A model generated the notes under the pieces. The model saw only the letters and a list, made by a program, of their open reading frames with translations, was not told where the DNA came from and ran no database searches. DNA of 7,174 nucleotides from a bacterium (lineage in GTDB: Bacteria > Armatimonadota > Fimbriimonadia > Fimbriimonadales > GBS-DC). The position numbers and the translations under genes are program-made. Position 1 is the first letter of the stretch, and every line of letters begins with the position of its first letter. The stretch is from assembly GCA_029335935.2 (NCBI GenBank), contig JARJMV020000031.1, positions 1-7,174 on the forward strand, in the 5' to 3' direction. Positions 1-6,977 of the stretch are shown here, piece after piece.

Positions 1-1
1 A

Positions 2-520
2 GTGCATTCGGTGGGTGGGCGCTACGGCTATACCGATCAAGGCGAGACGCCCAACACGCAGATTGCTACCTTTGAATACGAGGATGGAACCGTGCTGGCG
101 TTCGAGGTGCGCGGGCTGTTCACCAACGACGAGCAGGGCGCGAAGATTGGCAACTTGGTGTACGGTTCGCTGGGCTACATGTCGTCGGGCGATGGGTACA
201 AGCCGCGCCGTAGCCCCCAAGAAGAGTTGCCCGAACGGGAGACCCCCCAACGCCCCGCGTTGAACGGCACGGGCGAGCCGAACCACTATCGGAACTTCCT
301 GCAAGCGGTGCGCAGCCGCCGCATCAGCGACCTCCACTGCGATGTGGAAGAGGGCGTCATCTCCGCGCAGCTGGTGCATCTGGCGAACATCGCCTACCGA
401 TTGGGACGCTCACTGCGGTTTGACCCCGCCCGCAAGCAGTTCGTAGGCGACCGCGAGGCGAACGCCATGCTCAAACGCGCTCGACAGCCCAAAGGGTTCG
501 AAATCCCAGAAAGAGTGTAG
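2..520 (+). CDS. Gfo/Idh/MocA family oxidoreductase, C-terminal fragment (5' end outside window)
   Basis: This frame is open from the left edge to a TAG stop, leaving 172 visible residues. The GTG at position 2 is probably an internal valine, because no ribosome binding site can precede it and the protein already reads as mid-domain. The segment '[26 protein letters not shown]', given here only as a landmark, matches the substrate-side beta-sheet domain of Gfo/Idh/MocA dehydrogenases. The tail '[13 protein letters not shown]' is the usual ending of the long Planctomycetota/Armatimonadota-type members. The family binds NAD(P) through an N-terminal Rossmann fold, here outside the window, and oxidises or reduces sugars and polyols. 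Substrate and localisation cannot be told from this end. No clear partner gene lies downstream on the same strand. Confidence 0.85.
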   Translation: MHSVGGRYGYTDQGETPNTQIATFEYEDGTVLAFEVRGLFTNDEQGAKIGNLVYGSLGYMSSGDGYKPRRSPQEELPERETPQRPALNGTGEPNHYRNFLQAVRSRRISDLHCDVEEGVISAQLVHLANIAYRLGRSLRFDPARKQFVGDREANAMLKRARQPKGFEIPERV

Positions 521-566
521 AACCGTCGCAAAGCGTCCGATTGCACCCCGCCGTGCCGTGCGCCGT

Positions 567-594
567 TGGGGTCGCGAACCCCAGGTTCCTTTTT
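567..594 (+). terminator. Weak candidate terminator after the oxidoreductase gene
   Basis: A six-base-pair stem (567-572 with 578-583) with a five-base loop is followed, after a gap of six bases, by five T's at 590-594. The gap and short T run make it a poor intrinsic terminator. It is listed because it is the only such structure between the two plus-strand genes. Confidence 0.25.
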
Positions 595-720
595 GGGAGG
601 TTCGGCTCGCCTCGCGATTCGTCGCGTGCGCGACGCTGCCACTTAGCCAAGCCGTCGCTCCCTGCCACAATTGGCGACGGTTCGATCCACCTCGGGCGTC
701 ACGCACACTGCAGGAAACAC

Positions 721-750
721 GATTATACCCGATTGCGAACGGGTATAATC
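721..750 (+). promoter_or_regulatory. Perfect palindrome carrying the -10 box of the uvrA-like gene
   Basis: GATTATACCCG (721-731) and CGGGTATAATC (740-750) are exact reverse complements, 11 bp each, around an 8-base centre. The right arm contains TATAAT (744-749), which ends only six bases before the ATG at 756. A transcript from this box would begin at or next to the ATG, giving a leaderless mRNA; no SD sequence precedes the ATG. The left arm puts an equivalent TATAAT on the minus strand. No convincing -35 box is seen. The GGGTATAATC sequence recurs as the -10 region of the tRNA-Ser promoter. The symmetry could be a repressor operator or a pair of back-to-back -10 elements. Confidence 0.6.
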
Positions 751-755
751 CACCT

Positions 756-2930
756 ATGCCGCAGACGCCGCCGATTGCAGGAGAGCCAATCGCGCCCGAC
801 ACCGAGTTGCACTTTTCCGAGCATTTCGCGTGCCCTGACTGTGGGGTCAGTCTCGGCGAGCTGGAGCCACGCAACTTCTCGTTCAACAGTCCCTACGGCG
901 CGTGCCCCGAATGCACCGGGCTGGGCACAAAGACCGCGTTCGACCCCGAGCTGATTGCGCCCGACCGTAGCCTCTCGATCAAGCAGGGCGCGTTGCGCCC
1001 GTTCGTCAAGCGCGACGGCGAACTCACCGATTGGCTACTGGCGATGTTATACGGCGTCGCGAAACGACTCGGCTTCACGGTGAATACTCCCCTGCAAAAC
1101 CTTACGCCCGAACAGTTCCACGCTCTGATGTACGGCACAAAGGGCAATGTCACGGTGGAGCTCCGCAACCGCTGGGGGCGCACGCGCTACATCGACACCG
1201 AGTTCGAGGGTGTCGTGAACATCCTCAAGCGACGCTACGAGGAAACCGAGAGCGAATACATCAAACAGGAGCTGGAGCAATATATGGCGACGCGCCCGTG
1301 CCCTGTGTGTCAGGGCAAGCGGCTCAAACCTGAAAGCCTCGCCGTTACGGTCGGGGGGAAGAACATCGCGGAGGTAACGGCGATGAGTATCGAGGAGGCG
1401 GCGCGCTGGTTCGACGCATTAGAGGCGCAACTCAACCCGCGCGAACGCACAATCGCCGAACGCATCCTCAAGGAGGTGCGCGCCCGCCTCCAGTTCCTGC
1501 TCGATGTCGGATTGGGCTACCTGACTTTGGACCGCGCAGCGACCACGCTCTCAGGCGGCGAGGCACAACGCATCCGACTTGCTACCCAAATCGGCTCGGG
1601 GCTGATGGGCGTGCTGTATGTGCTGGACGAACCCAGCATCGGACTCCACCAACGCGACAACCAAAAGCTCATCCATACTCTGCAACGCCTGCGCGACTTG
1701 GGCAACACCGTGTTGGTGGTGGAACACGATGAGGAGACCATCCGCGCCGCCGATTGGGTCATCGATCTCGGTCCGGGCGCAGGTGAACACGGCGGCGAGG
1801 TCGTCGTCGCAGGCACCGTCCAGGATGTCATCGACTGCCCCGATAGCCTCACAGGGCAATACCTATCGGGCAGGCGACGGATAGAGGCGCCCATGGCGCG
1901 TCGTGCGCCACACCCCGAACGCTGGCTCACAATACACGGCGCACGCGCCAATAACCTCAAGAACCTCACGGTGCGCATCCCGCTGGGGCTGTTCGTGTGT
2001 ATCACGGGCGTCTCCGGCTCCGGCAAAAGCACCCTTGTCCAAGAGACGCTCTTCCCACGCCTGATGTACCATGTATACGGCACGCGACGACTCTGGGGCG
2101 AGCATGACCGTATCGAGGGGCTACAGCTTGTGGATAAAGTTATCGATATCGACCAGTCGCCGATTGGGCGCACCCCGCGCAGCAACCCTGCCACCTACAC
2201 GGGCGTATTTGACCCCATCCGCGAGTTGTTCGCAGGTACGCCCGAAGCCCGCGCTCGCGGCTACCAACCTGGCCGGTTCAGCTTTAATGTCAAGGGCGGA
2301 CGCTGCGAAGCCTGCCGCGGCGACGGCGTCATCAAAATCGAGATGCAGTTCCTACCCGATGTCTATGTGCCCTGCGAGGTCTGTAAGGGGCGTCGATACA
2401 ACCGCGAGACGCTGGAAGTCAAGTTCAAGGATAAGACCATCGCCGAGGTGCTGGACATGACCGTGGAGGAGGCGTTGGCCTTCTTCGCGCCGTTCCCTGC
2501 GATTGCTCGCAAGCTGCAGACCCTATATGATGTGGGGCTAGACTATATTCGTCTGGGTCAGCCTGCGCCGACACTTTCTGGGGGCGAGGCGCAGCGCGTC
2601 AAACTCGCCACCGAACTCAGCAAACGCGCTACGGGGAACACCCTCTACATTTTAGATGAGCCGACGACAGGGCTACACTTCGAGGATGTGCGCAAGCTGC
2701 TGGGGGTGCTACACCGACTGGTGGACGCTGGCAACACTGTGCTTGTAATTGAGCATAACCTCGATGTGATTAAGACTGCCGACTGGATTATCGACTTGGG
2801 TCCTGAGGGGGGCGATGGCGGCGGCTTTATTGTGGCGGAGGGAACACCTGAGACGGTTGCGGCGTGCGAGCGGAGCCACACGGGTCAGTTTTTGCGTTCG
2901 GTGTTGGCGAGCGCGCCTGCTGGCGTGTAA
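756..2930 (+). CDS. uvrA: UvrA-like excinuclease ABC subunit A, lacking the N-terminal ~240 residues
   Basis: UvrA is the damage-scanning ABC ATPase of nucleotide excision repair. It acts as a dimer and loads UvrB at lesions. This protein has 724 residues from the ATG at 756, against about 940 for the family. Homology begins near residue 15 at '[14 protein letters not shown]', equivalent to roughly residue 240 of E. coli UvrA. Seen in order: first zinc module (C26, C29, C50, C53); the DNA-binding insertion region; ABC signature I LSGGE at 265-269; Walker B I (VLYVLDEP, 286-293); Walker [12 protein letters not shown] at 418-426; second zinc module (C517, C520, C540, C543); signature II LSGGE at 607-611; Walker B II (LYILDEP, 630-636). 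Missing are the first Walker A and the UvrB-binding domain. The remaining 724 codons hold no stop or frameshift. ATG 756 is preferred because a TATAAT box lies just upstream and the longer in-frame extension is unlike any protein. It may be one half of a split gene, a diverged paralogue, or the product of a deletion or assembly error. The last codons overlap rnpB on the other strand. Confidence 0.9.
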   Translation: MPQTPPIAGEPIAPDTELHFSEHFACPDCGVSLGELEPRNFSFNSPYGACPECTGLGTKTAFDPELIAPDRSLSIKQGALRPFVKRDGELTDWLLAMLYGVAKRLGFTVNTPLQNLTPEQFHALMYGTKGNVTVELRNRWGRTRYIDTEFEGVVNILKRRYEETESEYIKQELEQYMATRPCPVCQGKRLKPESLAVTVGGKNIAEVTAMSIEEAARWFDALEAQLNPRERTIAERILKEVRARLQFLLDVGLGYLTLDRAATTLSGGEAQRIRLATQIGSGLMGVLYVLDEPSIGLHQRDNQKLIHTLQRLRDLGNTVLVVEHDEETIRAADWVIDLGPGAGEHGGEVVVAGTVQDVIDCPDSLTGQYLSGRRRIEAPMARRAPHPERWLTIHGARANNLKNLTVRIPLGLFVCITGVSGSGKSTLVQETLFPRLMYHVYGTRRLWGEHDRIEGLQLVDKVIDIDQSPIGRTPRSNPATYTGVFDPIRELFAGTPEARARGYQPGRFSFNVKGGRCEACRGDGVIKIEMQFLPDVYVPCEVCKGRRYNRETLEVKFKDKTIAEVLDMTVEEALAFFAPFPAIARKLQTLYDVGLDYIRLGQPAPTLSGGEAQRVKLATELSKRATGNTLYILDEPTTGLHFEDVRKLLGVLHRLVDAGNTVLVIEHNLDVIKTADWIIDLGPEGGDGGGFIVAEGTPETVAACERSHTGQFLRSVLASAPAGV

Positions 2931-3261
2931 GCCGGGTTCTGTTTGAGGCGGCGATCTCTCTGGGGCGTTCGCTTACGCGAAGCCTCACGCGGTCTACCCG
3001 GAGGGTCGGCGGAGCGCGTCGTCCCCTCCCTACCTGACCTTGCTCCCTGTGGGGCTTGCCTAGCCGATTGCTTGCGCAAACGCTGGCGTGCTCTTACCAC
3101 GCCGTTGCACCCTTACCCTCTGCGGGGCGGTTTCCATTTCTGTGGCGCTTTCCGTCGCCGAGGCCTCTCGACGCCTGGGGGTTACCCAGCACAGTCTCCT
3201 GTGGAGCCCGGACTTTCCTCTCCTCCGTGTGGAGGAGCCGCCGCCCAGCCAGCAGGCGCAC
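2911..3261 (-). ncRNA. rnpB: RNase P RNA, bacterial type A
   Basis: This is the catalytic RNA of RNase P, which cuts the 5' leader from pre-tRNAs. Read on the minus strand it contains the conserved 5' core GAGGAAAGTCCGGGCTCC, then GCCACAGAAA followed by AAACCGCC, GGTAAGGGTGCAACGG, GGTAAGAGCACGCC, GGAGCAAGGTC, and the 3' core ACAGAACCCGGCTTA. Ends were set from helix P1: a 14-bp pairing (with one G-U) joins 3248-3261 to 2911-2924. Helix P2 is GGCGGC with GCCGCC, and P3 is a short hairpin, CTCCTCC with GGAGGAG around an ACAC loop. The length of about 350 nt fits type A. It lies just downstream of the phosphatase stop on the same strand. Its 3' end runs about 20 bases into the end of the convergent uvrA-like gene. 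The exact termini could be off by a few bases. Confidence 0.96.
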
Positions 3262-3264
3262 TGA

Positions 3265-3270
3265 ATTGTA
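3265..3270 (-). promoter_or_regulatory. Candidate -10 box for rnpB
   Basis: The minus strand reads TACAAT just before the 5' strand of P1, between the phosphatase stop codon and rnpB. It matches the -10 consensus at five of six bases. It would place the transcript start near 3257-3259, consistent with a 12-bp P1. I see no good -35 box about 17 bases upstream, so rnpB may also be made by read-through from the phosphatase gene followed by processing. Confidence 0.4.
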
Positions 3271-3281
3271 CCCGCCTTTGC

Positions 3282-4769
3282 TTACGCCCAGTCTTCCGTG
3301 CGGATGCGCGGCGCGAGGCTCATGTATCGACGCGCCTCTTCGGGGGTCATGCTGGGATTCTTGTGCGAGAGACCGAACAGTTTGAGCATTTTGTAGAAGG
3401 CGTCGGTGTTGCGCACCAGCCCATGGAACTCCTCGCGTCCCACGCCGCAGGCAGTGATCCAGGTGTAGTCGCTGGTATGCGAGGTGCCCGTCCAGCCGTA
3501 GCCGTTATAGTTGCTCAGGATTAGCCCCAGCAAGCCTTGCAGGTTGCGGTGTTGGCGGTTCCAGATGGGGGGCAAGTTGCCCTTGAGTGCGCCTGCAAGC
3601 GCGTTCGCTTCCTCGCCGTTAATCTCGATGCCGAGCTGGTCTTTAATGATGGCGCGCACATCGTCGGCGTTACTGGCGCTGCGCAGTTTGTTGGGCAACT
3701 CTTCAAACGAGCATTTCGCGTGCTGAAGCATCGCCATCGCCTTGTTCGACGCCTCATACTCGCCGCCCATACCGTTCAACCCCGGATTCGAGTTGCCGTG
3801 GTCGCTGGTGATGATGAGCAGGGTGTCGTTGCGCTTCGCGAAGAACTCGTAGGCGACCTCAACGGCGTCGTCGAAGGCGATTTGATCCCACATGATGCCT
3901 GCGGCGTCGTTGGCATGCGCGGCATGATCTACGCGCCCGCCCTCCACCTGCAGCAGGAACCCGTTCGGCGCCTCGCCCAGAATCTCCAGCGCCTTGCGCG
4001 TCATCTCGGCGAGCGTGGGCACATTGCGGCGCAGCTCCTCAGAGTTGATATGGTCAACTGTGTAGGGCACATGGCTGTCGTAAAATAGCCCCAGCACTTT
4101 CTCTGGGCGCGCCGCGCTCACCGCCTGCGCGCGTGTGTTCCAGAATGTGTAGCCTGCGTCTTGATAGGTCTTAATCAGATCTTTGCCGTCTTTGCGTCGG
4201 TTCGCCGCGTAGTGGCGCAACCCGCCGCCCATCAGCACATCGACGACATTCAGATACTGCGGGGCGATATCGTCCTCATCGTCGCGTCGGGGTTGCACGG
4301 CGGCGAAGCCAGCAGGGGTGGCGTGCGTGATGCGGGTGGTGGTCACCAAGCCCACTTTCTTGCCCGCCTGCTTGACAATCTGCGCAATCGGGGTGAGGCG
4401 CGTACCGTCGGGGAGCACATTAATCTGCCCGTTGAAGATGCGACTGCCGCTGCCCCACGAGCTCGAAGCGGAAGCGGAGTCGGTCACTAACGAGTTGAGT
4501 GATGCCATATCGAAAAAGCCGAGCGTCGACTCGGGGCTCTGGAGCAGCTGGTACCAGAACGAGCCTTTCCCGCGCACGAGCATACCGAATTCGTTGGCGA
4601 GCGAGGGTACGGCGGCGCTCATTCCGTCGGATACCATGAAGATAATATTCTTCACGCGTCCCTGCGAGCGTCGGCGCGATTGGGCAGGAGATAGTTGATT
4701 GAGAGCCAGACCTGCCGCGCCTGCGAAACCCAAGCGCAGAACCTCTCTGCGTGTGTAGCGGCTGTGCAT
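3282..4769 (-). CDS. Alkaline phosphatase, PhoA family, Tat-exported
   Basis: The enzyme hydrolyses phosphomonoesters outside the cytoplasm to release phosphate. The 495-residue protein begins with a Tat-type signal: T-R-R-E-V-L-R at residues 6-12, then a hydrophobic, Ala/Gly-rich stretch to about residue 26. Active-site elements of the PhoA fold are all present: metal ligand D48 in FMVSDGM, nucleophile S98 in VTDSASAS, H149 and T151 in THATP, E276, D281, H282 and H285 in VEGGRVDHAAHA, D323-H324 in TSDHGN, and H431 in GTSHTSD. The positions of E. coli D153 and K328 are His here (H149, H282), as in many non-enterobacterial and animal enzymes. The ATG at 4769 is chosen over an in-frame TTG at 4787 because GGGAGG lies seven bases upstream of it. 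The gene follows tRNA-Ser and precedes rnpB on the same strand. A Pho-box-like repeat lies upstream. Confidence 0.93.
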   Translation of the reverse strand: MHSRYTRREVLRLGFAGAAGLALNQLSPAQSRRRSQGRVKNIIFMVSDGMSAAVPSLANEFGMLVRGKGSFWYQLLQSPESTLGFFDMASLNSLVTDSASASSSWGSGSRIFNGQINVLPDGTRLTPIAQIVKQAGKKVGLVTTTRITHATPAGFAAVQPRRDDEDDIAPQYLNVVDVLMGGGLRHYAANRRKDGKDLIKTYQDAGYTFWNTRAQAVSAARPEKVLGLFYDSHVPYTVDHINSEELRRNVPTLAEMTRKALEILGEAPNGFLLQVEGGRVDHAAHANDAAGIMWDQIAFDDAVEVAYEFFAKRNDTLLIITSDHGNSNPGLNGMGGEYEASNKAMAMLQHAKCSFEELPNKLRSASNADDVRAIIKDQLGIEINGEEANALAGALKGNLPPIWNRQHRNLQGLLGLILSNYNGYGWTGTSHTSDYTWITACGVGREEFHGLVRNTDAFYKMLKLFGLSHKNPSMTPEEARRYMSLAPRIRTEDWA

Positions 4770-4776
4770 AGTAGTT

Positions 4777-4782
4777 CCTCCC
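4777..4782 (-). promoter_or_regulatory. Ribosome binding site of the alkaline phosphatase gene
   Basis: GGGAGG on the minus strand is separated by seven bases from the ATG at 4769. Its position decides that ATG rather than the TTG six codons upstream, which overlaps the upstream flank of this site and has no SD of its own. Confidence 0.75.
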
Positions 4783-4804
4783 TGCAATTCATACCTGAGA
4801 GCGC

Positions 4805-4821
4805 GTTAAGCAGATGTTAAG
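4805..4821 (-). promoter_or_regulatory. Direct repeat resembling a Pho box upstream of the phosphatase gene
   Basis: The minus strand reads CTTAAC, five bases, CTTAAC: two identical six-base units with an 11-nt period, 36 bases before the phosphatase ATG. Known phosphate-response sites (PhoP of Bacillus, PhoB of enterobacteria, SphR of cyanobacteria) are tandem repeats with about this period or of this type, and the Bacillus and cyanobacterial forms contain TTAAC-like units. The function is inferred from the repeat and from the gene it precedes. No regulator is in the window. Confidence 0.4.
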
Positions 4822-4824
4822 GGC

Positions 4825-4917
4825 TGGCGGAGCGGGTGGGATTCGAACCCACGAGACCCCTCATCGGAGCCTACACGATTTCCAGTCGTGTCCCTTCAGC
4901 CGCTCGGGCACCGCTCC
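4825..4917 (-). tRNA. tRNA-Ser, anticodon GGA
   Basis: The 93-nt minus-strand sequence folds as a class II tRNA. The acceptor stem is GGAGCGG with CCGCTCC, followed by discriminator G and an encoded CCA. The anticodon arm has stem CACGA/TCGTG and loop CTGGAAA, giving anticodon GGA (4881-4883), which reads UCC and UCU. A long variable arm of about 20 nt is typical of serine, and the T arm is GTGGG-TTCGAAT-CCCAC. The gene has its own promoter upstream and lies about 55 bases before the phosphatase start. The phosphatase could be transcribed by read-through, since no terminator is evident between them. Confidence 0.97.
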
Positions 4918-4927
4918 CTGAAACCTG

Positions 4928-4956
4928 ATTATACCCTGCGCGTCTGTGAATGTAAA
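4928..4956 (-). promoter_or_regulatory. Sigma-70-type promoter of tRNA-Ser
   Basis: On the minus strand TTTACA (4951-4956) and TATAAT (4928-4933) are spaced by exactly 17 bases. The -10 is preceded by GGG and ends 10 bases before the mature tRNA 5' end at 4917, so any leader would be very short. This is the best promoter match in the window. Confidence 0.8.
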
Positions 4957-4969
4957 GCGGTATCGCGTG

Positions 4970-4991
4970 GTGCCCCAATCCTTTGGGGTAC
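4970..4991. repeat. Hairpin-forming inverted repeat between the divergent promoters
   Basis: GTGCCCCAA (4970-4978) pairs with TTGGGGTAC (4983-4991), with one G-T pair, around the four-base loop TCCT. It lies just upstream of the capD -10 box and occupies the place where its -35 would be. It is not followed by a T run, so a terminator is unlikely. A regulator-binding site is possible but unproven. Confidence 0.45.
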
Positions 4992-4997
4992 ACTGGG

Positions 4998-5003
4998 TAT
5001 ACT
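4998..5003 (+). promoter_or_regulatory. Candidate -10 box of the capD-like gene
   Basis: TATACT, preceded by GGG as in the other promoters here, lies 34 bases before the TTG start at 5038. No -35 resembling TTGACA is found at the expected spacing (the bases around 4975-4980 are CCAATC), so the promoter may need an activator. The neighbouring inverted repeat covers this position. Confidence 0.45.
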
Positions 5004-5026
5004 GACAGCGCAATCGCAGTTTCTAT

Positions 5027-5032
5027 GGAGGG
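5027..5032 (+). promoter_or_regulatory. Ribosome binding site deciding the TTG start of the capD-like gene
   Basis: GGAGGG is five bases before TTG 5038. An ATG at 5025 is out of frame with the protein. Starting further upstream would require translation through the tRNA gene, so the TTG is the start I accept. Confidence 0.7.
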
Positions 5033-5037
5033 AAATC

Positions 5038-6939
5038 TTGAAGGCGAAGGGCGTTTTAGGACGGTTGCAGCGTGTTTCTCCCCAGCGTTGGGCGGAGTTT
5101 TTGCGGTCGGTGTTCACGGATATTCTTTTGGTGTCAGCGGCGCTGGCGGCTTCTGTGGGGCTGGCGCGCAACTTTGACTACACAGCGCACGACTGGCAGC
5201 TGCTGGGCTGGCTTGCGCCTCTTTTGGGATTGACGGGCGTCGCGGGGCTGTGGCTGCAGGGCTTGTATCGCATCCACACCCGCTTCGCAGGGATTATGGA
5301 CCTGTTTCGCTTGCTGAAAGTGAACATCGGTCTCAGCGTGGCGGCGCTGGTGGGGTTGTTAGTCGGCGCGTACTACGGTGAACGCTCGTTCATGTGGGCG
5401 GAGTGGGTGCTGTTCACCGTTTTGGCGGGCGGCGCGATTACCTTCCCGCGTATCGGACGCCGCTTGTACGACTGGTATCTGGCGTATGCGCGGAACGGTA
5501 AACCCAGCCGACGCGCGATTGTCGTGGGCGGCGGCGACACGGGCGAGGTGGTGATGCGCGAAACGCGCCGCACGCCCGACGCCGAGGTGCAAATCGTGGG
5601 CTTCGTGGACGACGACCCCCAGAAACAGACCATCCATATCCACGGCTACCCATGCTTGGGCGCAACCGACGACCTCCCCCGACTTATAGAGCAATATGGC
5701 GTCAACGATGTGATTATCGCCATCTCGTCTGCTCAGGGCGAGGTGGTGCGACGGATTTTCAATCTCTGTCTTGAGACCAGAGCCCGCGTGCGAATTGTGC
5801 CGCCGTTCCAGCCCGCATCTATGCAAGAGTTCCATCTCGCGCAAATCCGCGAAGTGAACATCGAGGATTTACTGCGCCGTGCGCCTGTGCAGTTCGATTT
5901 GAAACCTTTGGCAGACTATGTGGGAGGCGAGCGCGTGCTAATCACAGGCGCGGGCGGCTCCATCGGTAGTGAGCTTGCACGCCAAATCGCCGAGTTCGGT
6001 CCAGCATGCCTCATCCTACTGGGCAAGGGCGAGAACAGCATCTACCTGATTGAGCAGGAGCTGCGCTACAACTACAACTTGGAGCCAGAGTGCGTCATTG
6101 CCGATGTGCGCGACGCCGCTCGGATTGAGGCGGTGTTTCGCCGCTATCAGCCGACGCTGGTGTTCCACGCCGCCGCCCACAAACATGTGCCTCTGATGGA
6201 AGCAAACACAGTGGAAGCCATCAAAAATAATGTCTTGGGCACTTGGGTGATGGCGCAGGCTGCACATCGGCACGGCGTGCGCAAATTTGTCTATGTGTCT
6301 ACCGACAAGGCGGTCAATCCTGCCAGCATCATGGGCGCGACCAAGCGCGTCGGCGAAATGATTATTGGCGCGTTCGCGCGTCAAAGCGAGACCGAGTTCG
6401 CGATTGTGCGCTTCGGGAATGTGTTGGGTAGCCGCGGGAGCCTCGTACCTACCCTCCAAGCGCAAATCGAACGCGGCGGCCCCGTGCGTATCACCCACCC
6501 CGAAATGCAACGCTACTTCATGAGTATCCACGAAGCGGTTCACCTCATTCTACGCGCAGGTTCGTTCAATAGTCGCGGCGACATCTACATCCTCGATATG
6601 GGGGAACCTATCAAAATCGTCGAGATGGCGCGCGACTTAATCCGCCTGTGCGGATTAGTGCCTGGTGAGGATATCAAAATCGTCTTTACTGGGGTGCGAC
6701 CGGGCGAGAAGCTGCACGAACAGCTCTACTACGACGCCGAAGTGCTGGAACAGACGCCCAACCCTAAGATTAAGCGCGTGCGCAACACGGAGACGCCCGA
6801 ATGGGACTGGCTTCAGTGCCAACTGGAGTCTCTGCTTGAACTCTGCGAGAAAGAACAAGCTGACAAGGCGCGCGTGCTATTAATGGAGTTAGCGACTGGC
6901 AAGCGGGCGGCACATACACAGGAGGCGGTTCGCAGTTGA
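5038..6939 (+). CDS. Membrane-bound nucleotide-sugar 4,6-dehydratase/epimerase (CapD/WbpM/PglF type)
   Basis: Members of this family convert UDP-GlcNAc-type nucleotide sugars at the inner membrane to 4-keto-6-deoxy or epimerised intermediates for capsule, O-antigen or protein glycosylation. The protein has 633 residues from TTG 5038, a normal length. The N-terminal part holds about four hydrophobic segments (near 26-43, 52-75, 93-113 and 120-136). Next comes a CoA-binding-like Rossmann domain starting with VVGGGDTGE near 162-170, then the catalytic SDR domain with NAD motif TGAGGSIGSE at 303-312. The active site shows STDK (S421-K424) and M432-GAT-K436, where Met replaces the usual SDR tyrosine, as in the WbpM/PglF group. 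The C-terminal GVRPGEKLHEQL is also typical. The last bases overlap a downstream TTG start, suggesting translational coupling. Dehydratase versus epimerase, and the exact sugar, cannot be decided here. Confidence 0.92.
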   Translation: MKAKGVLGRLQRVSPQRWAEFLRSVFTDILLVSAALAASVGLARNFDYTAHDWQLLGWLAPLLGLTGVAGLWLQGLYRIHTRFAGIMDLFRLLKVNIGLSVAALVGLLVGAYYGERSFMWAEWVLFTVLAGGAITFPRIGRRLYDWYLAYARNGKPSRRAIVVGGGDTGEVVMRETRRTPDAEVQIVGFVDDDPQKQTIHIHGYPCLGATDDLPRLIEQYGVNDVIIAISSAQGEVVRRIFNLCLETRARVRIVPPFQPASMQEFHLAQIREVNIEDLLRRAPVQFDLKPLADYVGGERVLITGAGGSIGSELARQIAEFGPACLILLGKGENSIYLIEQELRYNYNLEPECVIADVRDAARIEAVFRRYQPTLVFHAAAHKHVPLMEANTVEAIKNNVLGTWVMAQAAHRHGVRKFVYVSTDKAVNPASIMGATKRVGEMIIGAFARQSETEFAIVRFGNVLGSRGSLVPTLQAQIERGGPVRITHPEMQRYFMSIHEAVHLILRAGSFNSRGDIYILDMGEPIKIVEMARDLIRLCGLVPGEDIKIVFTGVRPGEKLHEQLYYDAEVLEQTPNPKIKRVRNTETPEWDWLQCQLESLLELCEKEQADKARVLLMELATGKRAAHTQEAVRS

Positions 6940-6977
6940 GGCGCTGGAGCTGGATAGCAAGCGGCCTGACGCTGTGA

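Larger units (their letters stand above)
521..755. other. Non-coding intergenic region with several short GC-rich hairpins
   Basis: These 235 bases separate the oxidoreductase stop from the uvrA-like start. I see no homologous protein in any frame, and specifically no UvrA N-terminus. Inverted repeats visible are: TGGGGT (567-572) with ACCCCA (578-583), followed seven bases later by five T's at 590-594, a weak candidate terminator for the oxidoreductase gene; CGTCGC (620-625) with GCGACG (630-635); CCGTCGC (652-658) with GCGACGG (674-680), containing an inner GCCA/TGGC pair; and the long palindrome at 721-750, listed separately. The reading frame of the uvrA-like gene runs open back to about 558, but that stretch encodes no recognisable protein. 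Confidence 0.6.

Noticed and set aside
567..680. Mobile-element or REP-type repeat in the intergenic hairpin cluster
   Set aside because: The hairpins differ from one another in sequence and none recurs elsewhere in the window. No terminal repeats or target duplication were found.
731..750. Bacillus-type LexA box (GAAC-N4-GTTC) in the uvrA promoter
   Set aside because: A GAAC half-site is present at 737-740, but no matching GTTC follows at the right spacing. The only symmetric element is the TATAAT palindrome.
558..755. 66-residue N-terminal extension of the uvrA-like frame, starting at ATG 558
   Set aside because: It resembles no UvrA sequence, is rich in Arg, Pro and Trp in the manner of non-coding GC-rich DNA, and crosses the promoter palindrome. 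ATG 756 is better supported.
2943..3524. Plus-strand open frames of 193 and 109 codons across 2943-3524
   Set aside because: They lie opposite rnpB and the end of the phosphatase gene and show no recognisable domain. Their openness follows from GC-rich composition.
4888..5037. Longer start for the capD-like gene at 4888
   Set aside because: It would begin inside the tRNA-Ser gene on the opposite strand and cross both promoters. TTG 5038 has a well-spaced GGAGGG and begins where family-like sequence begins.
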